NCBI RefSeq assembly: GCF_016938855.1
Contig: NZ_JAFHAP010000004.1
Coordinates: 434,001-498,000, forward strand
DNA: 64,000 nucleotides
Direction: 5' to 3'
Source of the DNA: Polycladomyces zharkentensis
GTDB lineage: Bacteria > Bacillota > Bacilli > Thermoactinomycetales > JIR-001
Positions 24,919 through 33,944 of the stretch are shown here, one piece after another; the stretch's first letter is position 1; each line of letters begins with the position of its first letter. The notes under the pieces were generated by a model that saw only the letters and a list, made by a program, of their open reading frames with translations, was not told the DNA's origin and searched no databases. Position numbers and translations under genes: made by a program.

Positions 24919-25893
24919 TCAAGCCGTGGCGGGCGAATCCAAGGGCAAACCCGCCGCCTGGCGAGCCAACGCCAGCGCTCCCATCACGCCCGCCTCGTCC
25001 CCCAGCGCAGCCGGAACGATATCTACACCGTCACCCACACCTTTCAACACGCAGCGTTGAAACTCGCTCCGGACAAATCCGAACAGACGGTCACCCAACA
25101 GCGAAACACCGCCACCGATGATTACCCGCTCCACGTTCAACAAGTGCACGGCATTGGCCAGAGCAAAACCCAAATACTTCCCGGCGCGGCGGATTGCTTC
25201 CTGCGCCAGTGCATCCTGGACATCAAACGCTGAGCCGATGCGTTCCACCGTGAGCGGCTCACCATTGTCGAGACTTGTTGGCACCCCCTCCGTTATACGT
25301 TCCCGTACGAACCGGACCAATGACGGACCCGATGCGATCGTCTCCAGACAGCCGCGATTGCCGCACGTACACGGAAACCCTTCACGCTCCACCACCATAT
25401 GGCCAATTTCTCCCGCACTACCGGTTGCACCTGCATAGAGGCGACCATCCAAAAACATCCCTGATCCGATCCCTGTTCCCAGCGTCAAACATAAAAAATG
25501 GCGAAAACCCTTGCCGGCCCCAAACTGATACTCCCCCAACGCAGCTGACCGCACGTCGTTGTCCACGCGAACCGGCACACCGAAGTGACTGCGGAACACC
25601 TCAGACACCGCCACCTGGCGCCAATTTAAATTGACCGCCAACCGGACCACACCGCGCTCCGCGTCAACCAATCCCGGAACGCCCAAACCGATGCCACCCA
25701 ATCGGGAAAACGACGTACCCGTTTCCTCCAGCATGGTTTCGACCGCGTCGATGATCCGCTTGAGGACCCTGGCTGGCCCGTCCGCAGCCAGGGTGGGAAT
25801 CCGTTTTTTGACGAATGCGTTGCCATCCCCATCTCCCAATGCCATCACCACATTGGTGCCGCCGACATCGATGCCGAGCCAAACCGATTCCAT
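24919..25893 (-). CDS. ROK-family sugar kinase
   Basis: 324 residues. WLGIDVGGTNVVMALGD is the phosphate-1 ATP site, GIGLGVPGLVD and RVDNDVRSAALGE hold the catalytic Asp region, LTLGTGIGSGMFLDG is the phosphate-2 site, and GEIGHMVV with CTCGNRGCLE is the ROK zinc motif. No N-terminal DNA-binding domain, so it is an enzyme (glucokinase, N-acetylglucosamine or N-acetylmannosamine kinase type), not a repressor. It lies between the SIS gene (adjoining bases) and the GntR-fusion gene (12 bp). Predicted role: phosphorylation of the monosaccharide released by the cytosolic hydrolases. Confidence 0.92.
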   Translation of the reverse strand: MESVWLGIDVGGTNVVMALGDGDGNAFVKKRIPTLAADGPARVLKRIIDAVETMLEETGTSFSRLGGIGLGVPGLVDAERGVVRLAVNLNWRQVAVSEVFRSHFGVPVRVDNDVRSAALGEYQFGAGKGFRHFLCLTLGTGIGSGMFLDGRLYAGATGSAGEIGHMVVEREGFPCTCGNRGCLETIASGPSLVRFVRERITEGVPTSLDNGEPLTVERIGSAFDVQDALAQEAIRRAGKYLGFALANAVHLLNVERVIIGGGVSLLGDRLFGFVRSEFQRCVLKGVGDGVDIVPAALGDEAGVMGALALARQAAGLPLDSPATA

Positions 25894-26937
25894 CTACAAC
25901 TCCACCACCTGGGACAAATGACGCGGGCGATCCGGATCGTATCCACGCCGAATGGCATAATGCACGCCGAATTGTTGCACGGGTAAAAGGCCGAGCAGTC
26001 CACGCGTCCAATCCCCCACCGTTTCCTCCAGCGGCGTGTGACGATCCACGTCGGCATACAGATCGGCACTCCCTCCGATCACCCAAACACTACCGCCCAA
26101 TTGCTTCAATTCCCGGATCAACCGGGGTTCGTACTCCCGTCCTCTGTCGGAAGCAAACAGGATAATCAACGTTTGATCGTTCACGATCGATTTGGGACCA
26201 TGCCGGTATTCCAGCGGATGATATACTTCGGAAGGTTGAACGGCCATCTCTTTTACCTTCAATGCAGCTTCCTGGGCGATGCCGTACAACGGTCCCGCCC
26301 CCAAACAAACCACTGTCCGGTAATCTTCCCCGGATAATGCCTTCCCTTCCGCTTCCAGTTGCGACCATGCGGCCGCGCGATCGGGCAATCCCGCCAATTC
26401 AGCCTGGGCATGGCGATTTTCACCCAGCAAAGCGGCACTGACGAGCAGCAGGTACAGCATGCCGGTGAAAGATTTGGTCATCACGACGCTTTCTTCCCGT
26501 CCGGCGGCTACTGCCAGCGTATCGTCACAACGTTGAGCCAACGCGCTGTCGGGATGGCAGGTAACGGCCAAAGTACGCACACCCGGCATTTTTTCCGCCG
26601 CTTCCGCCGCCCACAGGCACTCGGTCGTCGTGCCGGACCGGGAGATGATCACCAACAGTGTGCGCTTGCCCGATGCGTGCTGATCCGGATACAATAGCCA
26701 CTCCGATGCGGGTACGCTTTTGACGGAGTAAGTCGTCCATTTGGAAAATGCGGCGACCGCCGAACTGGCAAGATAATAGGACGATCCGCAACCGATAAAT
26801 ACCAGCTCCTCGATCCGTCCCGCCGACAACAATCTGCGCCAAACAGCCTGCAACGAATCACGCGATTCCCATACCGTCCGCCATGTTTGAGCCTGCTCCG
26901 CCATCTCCTTCATGGTCACCTGTCCGGACAACAGCAT
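25894..26937 (-). CDS. SIS-domain sugar isomerase/deaminase (GlmS-C/AgaS/FrlB-like)
   Basis: 347 residues with two SIS domains. LVFIGCGSSYYLASSAVAAF and LLVIISRSGTTTECLWAAEA form the phosphosugar site of the first; VVCLGAGPLYGIAQEAALKV and EVYHPLEYRHGPKSIV the second, ending in the conserved C-terminal loop. No glutaminase domain, so it is a sugar-phosphate deaminase/isomerase or deglycase rather than GlmS. It would convert an amino-sugar phosphate to a glycolytic intermediate. GAGGAGG precedes ATG 26937 by only 2 nt; TTG 26931 (8 nt away) is an alternative start. Starts 7 bp after the upstream stop. Confidence 0.88.
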   Translation of the reverse strand: MLLSGQVTMKEMAEQAQTWRTVWESRDSLQAVWRRLLSAGRIEELVFIGCGSSYYLASSAVAAFSKWTTYSVKSVPASEWLLYPDQHASGKRTLLVIISRSGTTTECLWAAEAAEKMPGVRTLAVTCHPDSALAQRCDDTLAVAAGREESVVMTKSFTGMLYLLLVSAALLGENRHAQAELAGLPDRAAAWSQLEAEGKALSGEDYRTVVCLGAGPLYGIAQEAALKVKEMAVQPSEVYHPLEYRHGPKSIVNDQTLIILFASDRGREYEPRLIRELKQLGGSVWVIGGSADLYADVDRHTPLEETVGDWTRGLLGLLPVQQFGVHYAIRRGYDPDRPRHLSQVVEL

Positions 26938-26944
26938 CTCCTCC

Positions 26945-27487
26945 TCATTCCCGGATCGGCCATTCCATGCCGAACCGTTCTTTCCATTCCCTGATCAAAC
27001 GCCTGCAGTATGCGTCACTCAAATGCCGCCTGGCACCATTCATGATCAACCGGCAATACAATGGACTGGGGCGATATTCCCGATCTGCCTTGTTCACCAC
27101 CGTGTACGTCACCGCCTGGATCGTACGGTCGTCCCAGATGACGTCCACCTTCATCCGCCGATAAGTTCCCTGTGAGACCCCTTCCCGCTCATCCAACAGT
27201 GGCCATGCGGCCGGCTTCAACCGGTACAACACCCCCTCCATCTCACCGCCCGGGTCCGGGAAGATGTCGCCTACACCCCCACCTCCCCTGGATTGACTGT
27301 AAAGGGGAAATGCCAAACGATAATCCTTCAGCCGGGCACCACCCAGCAATTGATACTGCTCTTGTCCGACGGTTCCGGCAAAACTCGATTCATCCATACA
27401 CGACCCGTATGCAAAATAATACAGCAGCCGTCCCTCCTCTCTTTTGACTATTTCGATATTTTTCAAGATACAATAATTTTTCGCCAT
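26945..27487 (-). CDS. Gamma-glutamylcyclotransferase-like protein
   Basis: GGCT/AIG2-like fold: LLYYFAYGSCMDESSFAGTV (the YGS loop), EMEGVLYRLKPAAWPLLDER with the catalytic-type acidic residues, and VTYTVVNKADREYRPSPLY. Such proteins cyclise gamma-glutamyl peptides or amines. ATG 27487 has no ribosome-binding site and lies only about 9 bp from a TATAAT box (27501-27496). A strong GAGGAGGG occurs inside the frame and is followed 7 nt later by CTG (…ACGGCTG-CTG-TAT-TAT), just before the conserved YYFAYGS, so a CTG start near 27424 is possible and would give a normal family length. First gene of the SIS-ROK-GntR operon. Confidence 0.8.
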   Translation of the reverse strand: MAKNYCILKNIEIVKREEGRLLYYFAYGSCMDESSFAGTVGQEQYQLLGGARLKDYRLAFPLYSQSRGGGGVGDIFPDPGGEMEGVLYRLKPAAWPLLDEREGVSQGTYRRMKVDVIWDDRTIQAVTYTVVNKADREYRPSPLYCRLIMNGARRHLSDAYCRRLIREWKERFGMEWPIRE

Positions 27488-27537
27488 CCATGTTCATTAT
27501 AACAAAAACCGGGGTAAGATAGGAAAAAGGTGGTGAA

Positions 27538-27882
27538 ATGAATATGCAAACCACATCAATCGAAAATCGGGACAAAGTGTGGTCAGTGCTGTGCCATGCC
27601 AGTCTGGTGTTTTTTCCGTTGCTGTTGCCCCTCTTGGTATATTTGATCAAAGACAAATCTCCGTTCGTGGAACATCACGCCAAAGAGGCGTTTATGTTTC
27701 ATGTGGGGGTGTTGGTCGCGCTGTTTGCATCCAAAGTGCTGATGTTGGTGCTGATCGGATTCCTGCTGTTCCCGCTCGTGGCACTGTCCGCTTTCATCCT
27801 GACGGTTTGGGCGGTGATCCAAACCTGGAACGGACAGTGGTATTCCTACCCCGTTACGGGTCGGTGGGCACGAAAAATTTGA
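27538..27882 (+). CDS. DUF4870 small membrane protein
   Basis: 114 residues: SVLCHASLVFFPLLLPLLVY, a conserved polar turn KDKSPFVEHHAKEAFMFHVG, then two more hydrophobic helices. This is the DUF4870 pattern (Tic20-like), function unknown, in the cytoplasmic membrane. Start ATG 27538 behind AAAAGGTGGTGAA. Monocistronic, with its own terminator at 27913. Confidence 0.85.
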   Translation: MNMQTTSIENRDKVWSVLCHASLVFFPLLLPLLVYLIKDKSPFVEHHAKEAFMFHVGVLVALFASKVLMLVLIGFLLFPLVALSAFILTVWAVIQTWNGQWYSYPVTGRWARKI

Positions 27883-27912
27883 TCCCCTCCATCGGGCACC
27901 GATAATGAATCG

Positions 27913-27940
27913 CCCCGGCCAAATCGGCCGGGGTCTGTTT
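27913..27940 (+). terminator. Intrinsic terminator after the DUF4870 gene
   Basis: CCCCGGCC, loop AAATC, GGCCGGGG, then TCTGTTT. 30 bp downstream of the stop. Confidence 0.8.
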
Positions 27941-28018
27941 GATCCATAGGAATCCTTACCTGGTTGTGGTTGCCCCTGGTGCTGTAACGTCACTCTGCCG
28001 GAAAACCATTTCACGCGG

Positions 28019-29257
28019 TCAAGAGCTTCCGGGTTTCGGTTTGGTGGATATTGACAACGATGGCACGTGTCGCAGTGTCCACCAAACAACCATCTGGACA
28101 AAACCGATGATCAGCAACAGCCAGCGCAGCTGTTCCCAATCATTCGTTCTGCCCACCCACCATAAAAACATGGCGAGACTCAGTACCCTTCCCAGATTTA
28201 ACGCCAATTCCCGAGCCACCACATATTCGATCCGCAGACGGGCCGATGTCTTGTTTTCACCGATCACATCGAAGACCGTGGATGTCAGCGGCACCATATA
28301 CAGGGGATAAAACAGGGCCGCTCCCACCCCCAACAAAAACAATGACCATGTTTCCGCCTTCCAGACAAAGGGCAGGACGACCACCCCCATCATCAAGGTA
28401 CCGACAAACATGCTTTCATCGCGCCATTGCATGCGTAAAAACCGGCCCACCAACAAAAAAGCGATCAGGGAAACCAGTGAACTGATTGTCAGAAAACTGC
28501 CCAATACCATCTCGTTTTGGGTGGTGACATAAATGAGCAGTGCTACCAGAAATGCAAACACTCCTTCGCGTGCCCCTTGGGCCACACTGGCTGCCATCAC
28601 CCATCGCCACTGCTCTTTCACGCGAAAGGACTGCCGGAGTACGCTGACCAACTGGTATTCCCCTTCCACTTTGCGGCGTTTCAACAAAAAGCTGACCATG
28701 ACCGCCCCCAGAAAAATGGCCATGGAAAGACCGAAAACGATACGATAACCCGTCAACCTGTCCACGCGCGTAATGATCCATCCGGATAAAAGGGGTGCCA
28801 CGATTCCGGCTACCGACCCCAAAAATCCGTTCATCCCGTTGAACATATCCCGGTTGTTCCGTTCGGTGATCTCAAAGTACAAAACGTTGAAAGCCAACCA
28901 GAACAGCCCGGCTCCGACTCCGAGCAGGCTTCCCAACCAGGAAATGTATCGGGCCGATCCGTTCCCGAGCATCAGCACACATAGATAGAACAAAGCATGA
29001 ACGGCCACTCCCCAACGGATCACGATCACCCGATCCACACTTTTGGCCATGCGCCCGGCCACGATAAACGTGACCGCCATGGCTGCATACTGGAGCAGGT
29101 TAAACCAACCGATCAAGCCATAGTCCCGTTTCAGCTTCCACAGATACACATTGACAAACGTGTTGGACAACGCAGTGGAGACGGCAAACAATCCACTGAT
29201 CGCCAACAACAGCCAAGCTTGCCGATCCAGTCGATTCAATCGGTTGAGTATGCCCAT
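28019..29257 (-). CDS. MFS transporter
   Basis: 412 residues with twelve predicted helices (LLLAISGLFAVSTALSNTFV, MAVTFIVAGRMAKSVDRVIV with the loop between helices 2 and 3). The protein continues with GLFWLAFNVLYFEITERNNR, also seen in YwoG/YkuC-like permeases of Bacillus. Substrate unknown. ATG 29257 is preceded by GGGTGATTTGC; an in-frame GTG lies 9 bp upstream. Single gene. Confidence 0.85.
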   Translation of the reverse strand: MGILNRLNRLDRQAWLLLAISGLFAVSTALSNTFVNVYLWKLKRDYGLIGWFNLLQYAAMAVTFIVAGRMAKSVDRVIVIRWGVAVHALFYLCVLMLGNGSARYISWLGSLLGVGAGLFWLAFNVLYFEITERNNRDMFNGMNGFLGSVAGIVAPLLSGWIITRVDRLTGYRIVFGLSMAIFLGAVMVSFLLKRRKVEGEYQLVSVLRQSFRVKEQWRWVMAASVAQGAREGVFAFLVALLIYVTTQNEMVLGSFLTISSLVSLIAFLLVGRFLRMQWRDESMFVGTLMMGVVVLPFVWKAETWSLFLLGVGAALFYPLYMVPLTSTVFDVIGENKTSARLRIEYVVARELALNLGRVLSLAMFLWWVGRTNDWEQLRWLLLIIGFVQMVVWWTLRHVPSLSISTKPKPGSS

Positions 29258-29459
29258 GCAAATCACCCATTGATAGGGTAACCAGCATGCACAGCATTAA
29301 GCGATCTCCGCCAAGGTAAAAAATGTTGGGGATGGACGGGAGGGTGACGGTGGTGATACAGGGGAAGGGGTGTCCCTTTTCCGGCGAACGACCTTCAAAT
29401 CTGGAATATGGGCGAGAGGGAAAAAGGATCACCCGGGTGAATCGGAGTACAGTCACACC

Positions 29460-30056
29460 TTAGGAATGCCTGCGCAACCGCAACAAAGGTTCCGTCAGCA
29501 GAAAACCTGACAACAGACCGCCCAAATGCGCCGCCAGGTTGATATTGGGTTGAAACAGGCTGATCAGCAAATTGATCCCGACCAGCGCCACCAATCCCTT
29601 TCCGGTTTCCGGATCGATGGAACGTCGCCAGTACAGATACAGATAAACACCGAACAGACCGTATATGGACCCTGATGCCCCCGCCGTGATGACGGAATAA
29701 TCCAGCCAATGAGTGACCAGGTTCCCCATCGTCCCGCAAGCAAGATACAACAGCAAAAACCAGACCCGCCCCATCAACCATTCCAACTGCGGACCCAACA
29801 GATACAAGGCAAAACTGTTGAACAAAAAATGCATCCATCCGATGTGGAGAAACACGGGGATAACCAGCCGCCACCATTCACCTTCCGACACCAGCATGCT
29901 TTCGTAGGCACCGTAACGGATGAGCACTTCAGGGTCGGTCGTCCCGCCCTGCACGGTCATGATGGCGAACAACACCGTTTGCACCGCAAGGATGCCGGTG
30001 ACGACCGGGAAATAAGATGGAAATCGCTGCAACGGGATTTGTGTGTGCCCAAACAC
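29460..30056 (-). CDS. Rhomboid-family intramembrane serine protease
   Basis: 198 residues, six membrane segments. Family hallmarks are EWWRLVIPVFLHIGWMHFLF with the HxxxHxxxN-like WMHFLFNSFAL, the catalytic serine in TAGASGSIYGLFG, and the catalytic histidine in NINLAAHLGGLLSG. Cleaves membrane proteins within their transmembrane helix; substrate unknown. GTG 30056 has GAGGGGG 7 nt upstream; ATG 30092 is in frame but has no site. Ends 17 bp after… rather, lies just upstream (5') side next to psd, both on the minus strand, possibly co-transcribed. Confidence 0.88.
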   Translation of the reverse strand: MFGHTQIPLQRFPSYFPVVTGILAVQTVLFAIMTVQGGTTDPEVLIRYGAYESMLVSEGEWWRLVIPVFLHIGWMHFLFNSFALYLLGPQLEWLMGRVWFLLLYLACGTMGNLVTHWLDYSVITAGASGSIYGLFGVYLYLYWRRSIDPETGKGLVALVGINLLISLFQPNINLAAHLGGLLSGFLLTEPLLRLRRHS

Positions 30057-30108
30057 CGCCGTTCCCCCTCTTCTTAGGGTGTGTCCGTTCATGCGATTTT
30101 TCTTGCGC

Positions 30109-30978
30109 TTACTTTACGGTATGTTGGAGCCGTAAAGCCGCCTTTGCGATGGGTTGGCCCATTTGAACCGGATCTTCCGGACGCCAATCCCGACACCATT
30201 GTATCTTTCCTTTTTCAAACAACAAAATGACGGTGGAACCAAACTCAAACCGTCCCAACTCCTGCCCTTTTTCCAATTCCGGTTCGGGATCATACGATTT
30301 CTTTTCCAATTGGTTTTGCCGCGGTTGATTGGTGACGATTTCCGGATCATATGTCACTTTGACACTCCCCACGTTGGTCGCGCCCACTTTGATGACGGCC
30401 ACCGTTCCCAATGCCGGGGAAGTCAGATAGGTAATCAACCGTTCATTGCGCACAAACAATCCGCGAACGGTGCGAACGCCGAATGTATTGACCGGAAACA
30501 GCGTGCCGGGAATGTAGGTCAAACCCTGGATGCGCCCTTTTATCGGAGCGTGAATCCGATGATAGTCGCGCGGACTCAGATAAATGGTGACAAATGTTCC
30601 GTTTTCAAATTGCTTGGCCCGCTCCCGGTCTCCCCCCAACAGATCCTCCAACCGATAGTCCAATCCCTTTGCCTGGATCAGCGTGTCCCGGGTGATTGTA
30701 CCGAGCTGGGAAATGGTGCCGTCAACCGGGCTAACCACCGTATCAGGAGAAGGGTCGACCGGTCGCGCTCCCGGTTTCAGCCGCCGAACGAAAAACTCCA
30801 TCAGGCTTTCATATTCTTCCCATGGCTTTTCAACTTCCGACAGGTTGATATCAAATCGTTTGATGTAATAGGGAATGAAGCGTTTGCTTACCGGACTGCG
30901 GGCGAAACGCCCCATCCACCGGGAAATCGTTTTTTTGGGCAATGCATGCAACAAGGTCAACAGCATCCGGTCCTTCAT
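30109..30978 (-). CDS. psd: Phosphatidylserine decarboxylase proenzyme
   Basis: 289 residues. Converts phosphatidylserine to phosphatidylethanolamine at the membrane. Family blocks: VVSPVDGTISQLG, FVTIYLSPRDYHRIHAPIKG (conserved DYHR/H), GTLFPVN and the C-terminal RFEFGSTVILLFEKG, where cleavage before the serine of the (L/F)GST motif would give the pyruvoyl group. ATG 30978 follows GAGGAGGATATC; the longer frame to 31083 would cover the divergent SASP promoter. Confidence 0.93.
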   Translation of the reverse strand: MKDRMLLTLLHALPKKTISRWMGRFARSPVSKRFIPYYIKRFDINLSEVEKPWEEYESLMEFFVRRLKPGARPVDPSPDTVVSPVDGTISQLGTITRDTLIQAKGLDYRLEDLLGGDRERAKQFENGTFVTIYLSPRDYHRIHAPIKGRIQGLTYIPGTLFPVNTFGVRTVRGLFVRNERLITYLTSPALGTVAVIKVGATNVGSVKVTYDPEIVTNQPRQNQLEKKSYDPEPELEKGQELGRFEFGSTVILLFEKGKIQWCRDWRPEDPVQMGQPIAKAALRLQHTVK

Positions 30979-31085
30979 GATATCCTCCTCGAATCCCGTG
31001 ATGATTCCGTTTTTCACTTTTGGTTCGATATTCCATGTGTGAATCGCGTTTGGACGGGGAGAATACTGAACGGAGGTGATCATCC

Positions 31086-31280
31086 ATGTACCAAAAAGGT
31101 ACGCCGAAAACCAACGCTCAACAGGTCCGTCAGCAAAACCGTCAGTCTGCGGGCCGCCAAGCGTTCCAAACCGAGTTCGCTACTGAAACGGCCGGTGCTG
31201 CTGGTTCCCAAACGAACGCTCAACAAGTTCGTCAACAAAACCAACAGTCCCAATCCCGTAAACAGCAAAACCAACAGTAA
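31086..31280 (+). CDS. sspE: Gamma-type small acid-soluble spore protein
   Basis: 64 residues, extremely Gln/Asn/Ser/Thr-rich, with the two family repeats TNAQQVRQQN (residues 9-18 and 43-52) and TEFATETA, the spore-protease GPR cleavage region. Gamma SASPs are amino-acid stores in the spore core, degraded at germination. Ribosome-binding site GGAGGTG, 7 nt before the ATG. TGAATC...ATACTG upstream (around 31040-31065) resembles a sigma-G promoter; that is tentative. Confidence 0.9.
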   Translation: MYQKGTPKTNAQQVRQQNRQSAGRQAFQTEFATETAGAAGSQTNAQQVRQQNQQSQSRKQQNQQ

Positions 31281-31296
31281 GCGAAATGATCACCCA

Positions 31297-31331
31297 GCCC
31301 ATCCTGTCCTTGTGACAGGATGGGCTTCTTC
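31297..31331 (+). terminator. Intrinsic terminator after the gamma SASP gene
   Basis: GCCCATCCTGTC, loop CTTGT, GACAGGATGGGC, then TTCTTC. It may also end the minus-strand transcript arriving from DUF502. Confidence 0.8.
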
Positions 31332-31355
31332 ATCTTACCTGTTGTGAAGTCCCGC

Positions 31356-31937
31356 TTATTTGGATTTTCCTGCCACACCGGCCGACAACACCATACGAAG
31401 CGCTTCGTCAACGGGAAGATCCAACACCTCGATTTCACTCCGTTCAAACCAGTGCAAATCCCCGGCAAACTGAAGACTCTGGGGAAAATAGACACCGACA
31501 TACTCTTTTCCGTCCCGTGTGGTAAAGCAAGGTTCTTTCACGGTCAGGAAACCGATCCGCTTTGTTCCCGCCACAGTGACAAAGACCACCGTATCAAAGG
31601 ATTTCTTCTCACCAAAAAAGGAATGAATCGTATCCTTCAGTGTTCCGTAAATTCCCTTGATGAGCGGCAAACGTTGAATGATGGACTCCATCGCTTCCAG
31701 CAGCTTTTTCGTCACCCACAAACGGGCGAGGAACCCGACCAAAAGCACAAAGCCGATGACGACCAATATGCCCAGCCCCGGAAATTGCAGGCGCTCGGGC
31801 AGCCAAAACATTCCCCAGCCGTTCAGCAGCTGATATACATAGCGCAACAGGTAAACGGTACCTGCCAGCGGCAGCACCACCAACAATCCGTTTAGAAAAT
31901 AAACGGTCAGTCTTTTCATCACGCGCCACCGTTTCAT
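31356..31937 (-). CDS. DUF502 membrane protein
   Basis: 193 residues, two N-terminal membrane helices (YFLNGLLVVLPLAGTVYLLR and LGILVVIGFVLLVGFLARLW), then the conserved IQRLPLIKGIYGTLKDTIHS and VGVYFP blocks of DUF502. Function unknown. ATG 31937 follows GGAGGAGATATCG. It starts 15 bp after the PBP2 stop and is probably co-transcribed with it. Confidence 0.85.
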   Translation of the reverse strand: MKRWRVMKRLTVYFLNGLLVVLPLAGTVYLLRYVYQLLNGWGMFWLPERLQFPGLGILVVIGFVLLVGFLARLWVTKKLLEAMESIIQRLPLIKGIYGTLKDTIHSFFGEKKSFDTVVFVTVAGTKRIGFLTVKEPCFTTRDGKEYVGVYFPQSLQFAGDLHWFERSEIEVLDLPVDEALRMVLSAGVAGKSK

Positions 31938-31952
31938 CGATATCTCCTCCCG

Positions 31953-33944
31953 TCAACGGGCTTGGTTCTGCATGAACCGCTGGTAATACAGCTGAATCAT
32001 CTTCTCCGCAATCGGACCGGCCCCCACCGCACCGTATCCGCCTTCCGGCACGACGACGGCCACAGCGATCTGCGGATTGTCAGCAGGCGCAAAGGCGATG
32101 AATACGGAGTTCTCCACACGGCCGCGTCCCGGAATATCCTGTTCCGACGTTCCGGTTTTGGCGGCCACTTGAAACGGCAGGCCCTTGAACAGCTGAGAAG
32201 CAGTGCCGCCGGGCTGAGTGACCGCCACCATCCCCTGCGTCACCGTATCAAAGTACCGGGGATCGATCGCAGCCCGATTCAACACTTCCGGTTTCGTCTC
32301 TTTGATCACTTTGTTGTTTGCATCCACTATTCTTTCCACCAACTGCGGACGCAACCGCACCCCTTTGTTGGCCAATGTGGCCGTATACTGTGCCAGCTGT
32401 AACGTGGTATAGCGCTGGGCCTGACCGAATGAGGCAAGCGCCATCGCTCCCAGTCCGGAGAAACGCTTGGCGATCTTGCGATAGTCTTCCGTTCCGTCCT
32501 GTTCCCCTTTCAACCGGACACCTGTCGGAACACCCAACCCGAACTGGTGCGTGTATTCCATAAACTTTTTCAGTGCGTTGTCCTTGTCCCGCCGATACCA
32601 TTTCGTACCCAGCCAGGCCATGAAGGTGTTGGAGGACTTTTGCAGCGCCCGAATCGGATTCAGCACGCCGTAGTTGTGCCCGCCGGCATTGCGGATGGGT
32701 GGAGTCGCTTTGGCGTAGAAGAATTTTCCGGGGTCGGGCCAGAATGTCCACGGTGTAATCAGTTTTTCCTGAAGCCCCATCAAAACCATCAGCGGCTTAA
32801 ACGTAGACCCCAGCGGCAACACAGAAAACGGATGCCGGTTCACCACCCGGTCCGGGTCATCGTAACCGCTGGCATCAAACGGTGCTTCTTCGATCGTGCC
32901 GTTACGAATCATGAATCGCAGATTTTCATAGTCTTTGGTCGAAACGCGCCGATTCCAAATGCTCGGATCGTAGTCGGGATAGCTGACCATCGCCCGGATC
33001 TTGCCCGTTTTGACTTCCATCGCCACCGCATAGGCCGATTTGGCATACGGTGCCTGATTTTTTCCTCCCATTGTCCGCAAATGGCGCAAATGCTCCTCGA
33101 TGAACTTCTCCGTCTCCAACTGCATTTGTTCATCCAATGTCAAGTATAAGTTGTTACCCGGTCGAGGATTCACCTCTTTGAGCACCTGCACCACTTTGCC
33201 CGATGAATTTACCCTCACCAGGCGGTATCCGTGCTTGCCACGCAATTCGTCCTGGTAACTGTACTCAATTCCGTCCATCCCCACCTGTTCCCAATCCAGG
33301 TACCCCCCCTGATTCGGCTTTTCCGCCGCCGATTTGTATTTTTTCAGGGAGGATTTGGCTCCGGCAAACGGCCGGACATAGCCGATCGTCTGTACCGCAA
33401 ACGTATCATCACGATATTTGCGCAAGGGTTCCATGATCACGTTAATTCCGGGAAACAGGGACGGATTTTCCAACAGTTTGACCACTTCCCGCTCCGTCAG
33501 GCGGTCCTTGATCTTTTTCGGATAATAGGGAGGCTCTCGGCGGGGTACATCATTTCCTTTGGCATCCAGACCGACATCCATCGATTGAAGAACTTCCTCC
33601 AACGGCAGATGCAATACCTGGGCCAACCGTTTGGCAGTTGCCAGCTTCTGTTCTTTCGAGTCATCCGTTTCCAAATAAATGGCCGTATAAAGCGATTGGT
33701 TGGTCACAATCGGTTTGCCGTTCCGGTCGTAGATATTGCCCCTGGGAGCAAGAACGGGAATTTGCTTGAAATTGTTCTCGGCAGCGAGGCGATGATACCG
33801 TTCTCCCCCGCCCAACTGCACCCAACTCAATCTGAGCACCAACACCACAAAAAGCAGAAAAACAATCAACCACAACACATGCAACCGTTGAAAACTCATC
33901 TCTTTCGGTGTCATGTGATGCTTCGGTCTGATCATCCCGATCAT
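31953..33944 (-). CDS. mrdA: Penicillin-binding protein 2 (class B transpeptidase)
   Basis: 663 residues. One N-terminal anchor (LHVLWLIVFLLFVVLVLRLS), a dimerisation domain with PRGNIYDRNGKPIVTN and YPKKIKDRLTEREVV, then the transpeptidase domain with SxxK in LPLGSTFKPLMVLMG, SxN in LQKSSNTFMAWLG and KTG in VAAKTGTSEQDIPG. Cross-links peptidoglycan outside the membrane. Sequence style is the PBP2 group needed for elongation or for spore wall synthesis (MrdA/SpoVD-like without a PASTA domain). First gene of a two-gene operon with DUF502. Confidence 0.88.
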   Translation of the reverse strand: MIGMIRPKHHMTPKEMSFQRLHVLWLIVFLLFVVLVLRLSWVQLGGGERYHRLAAENNFKQIPVLAPRGNIYDRNGKPIVTNQSLYTAIYLETDDSKEQKLATAKRLAQVLHLPLEEVLQSMDVGLDAKGNDVPRREPPYYPKKIKDRLTEREVVKLLENPSLFPGINVIMEPLRKYRDDTFAVQTIGYVRPFAGAKSSLKKYKSAAEKPNQGGYLDWEQVGMDGIEYSYQDELRGKHGYRLVRVNSSGKVVQVLKEVNPRPGNNLYLTLDEQMQLETEKFIEEHLRHLRTMGGKNQAPYAKSAYAVAMEVKTGKIRAMVSYPDYDPSIWNRRVSTKDYENLRFMIRNGTIEEAPFDASGYDDPDRVVNRHPFSVLPLGSTFKPLMVLMGLQEKLITPWTFWPDPGKFFYAKATPPIRNAGGHNYGVLNPIRALQKSSNTFMAWLGTKWYRRDKDNALKKFMEYTHQFGLGVPTGVRLKGEQDGTEDYRKIAKRFSGLGAMALASFGQAQRYTTLQLAQYTATLANKGVRLRPQLVERIVDANNKVIKETKPEVLNRAAIDPRYFDTVTQGMVAVTQPGGTASQLFKGLPFQVAAKTGTSEQDIPGRGRVENSVFIAFAPADNPQIAVAVVVPEGGYGAVGAGPIAEKMIQLYYQRFMQNQAR

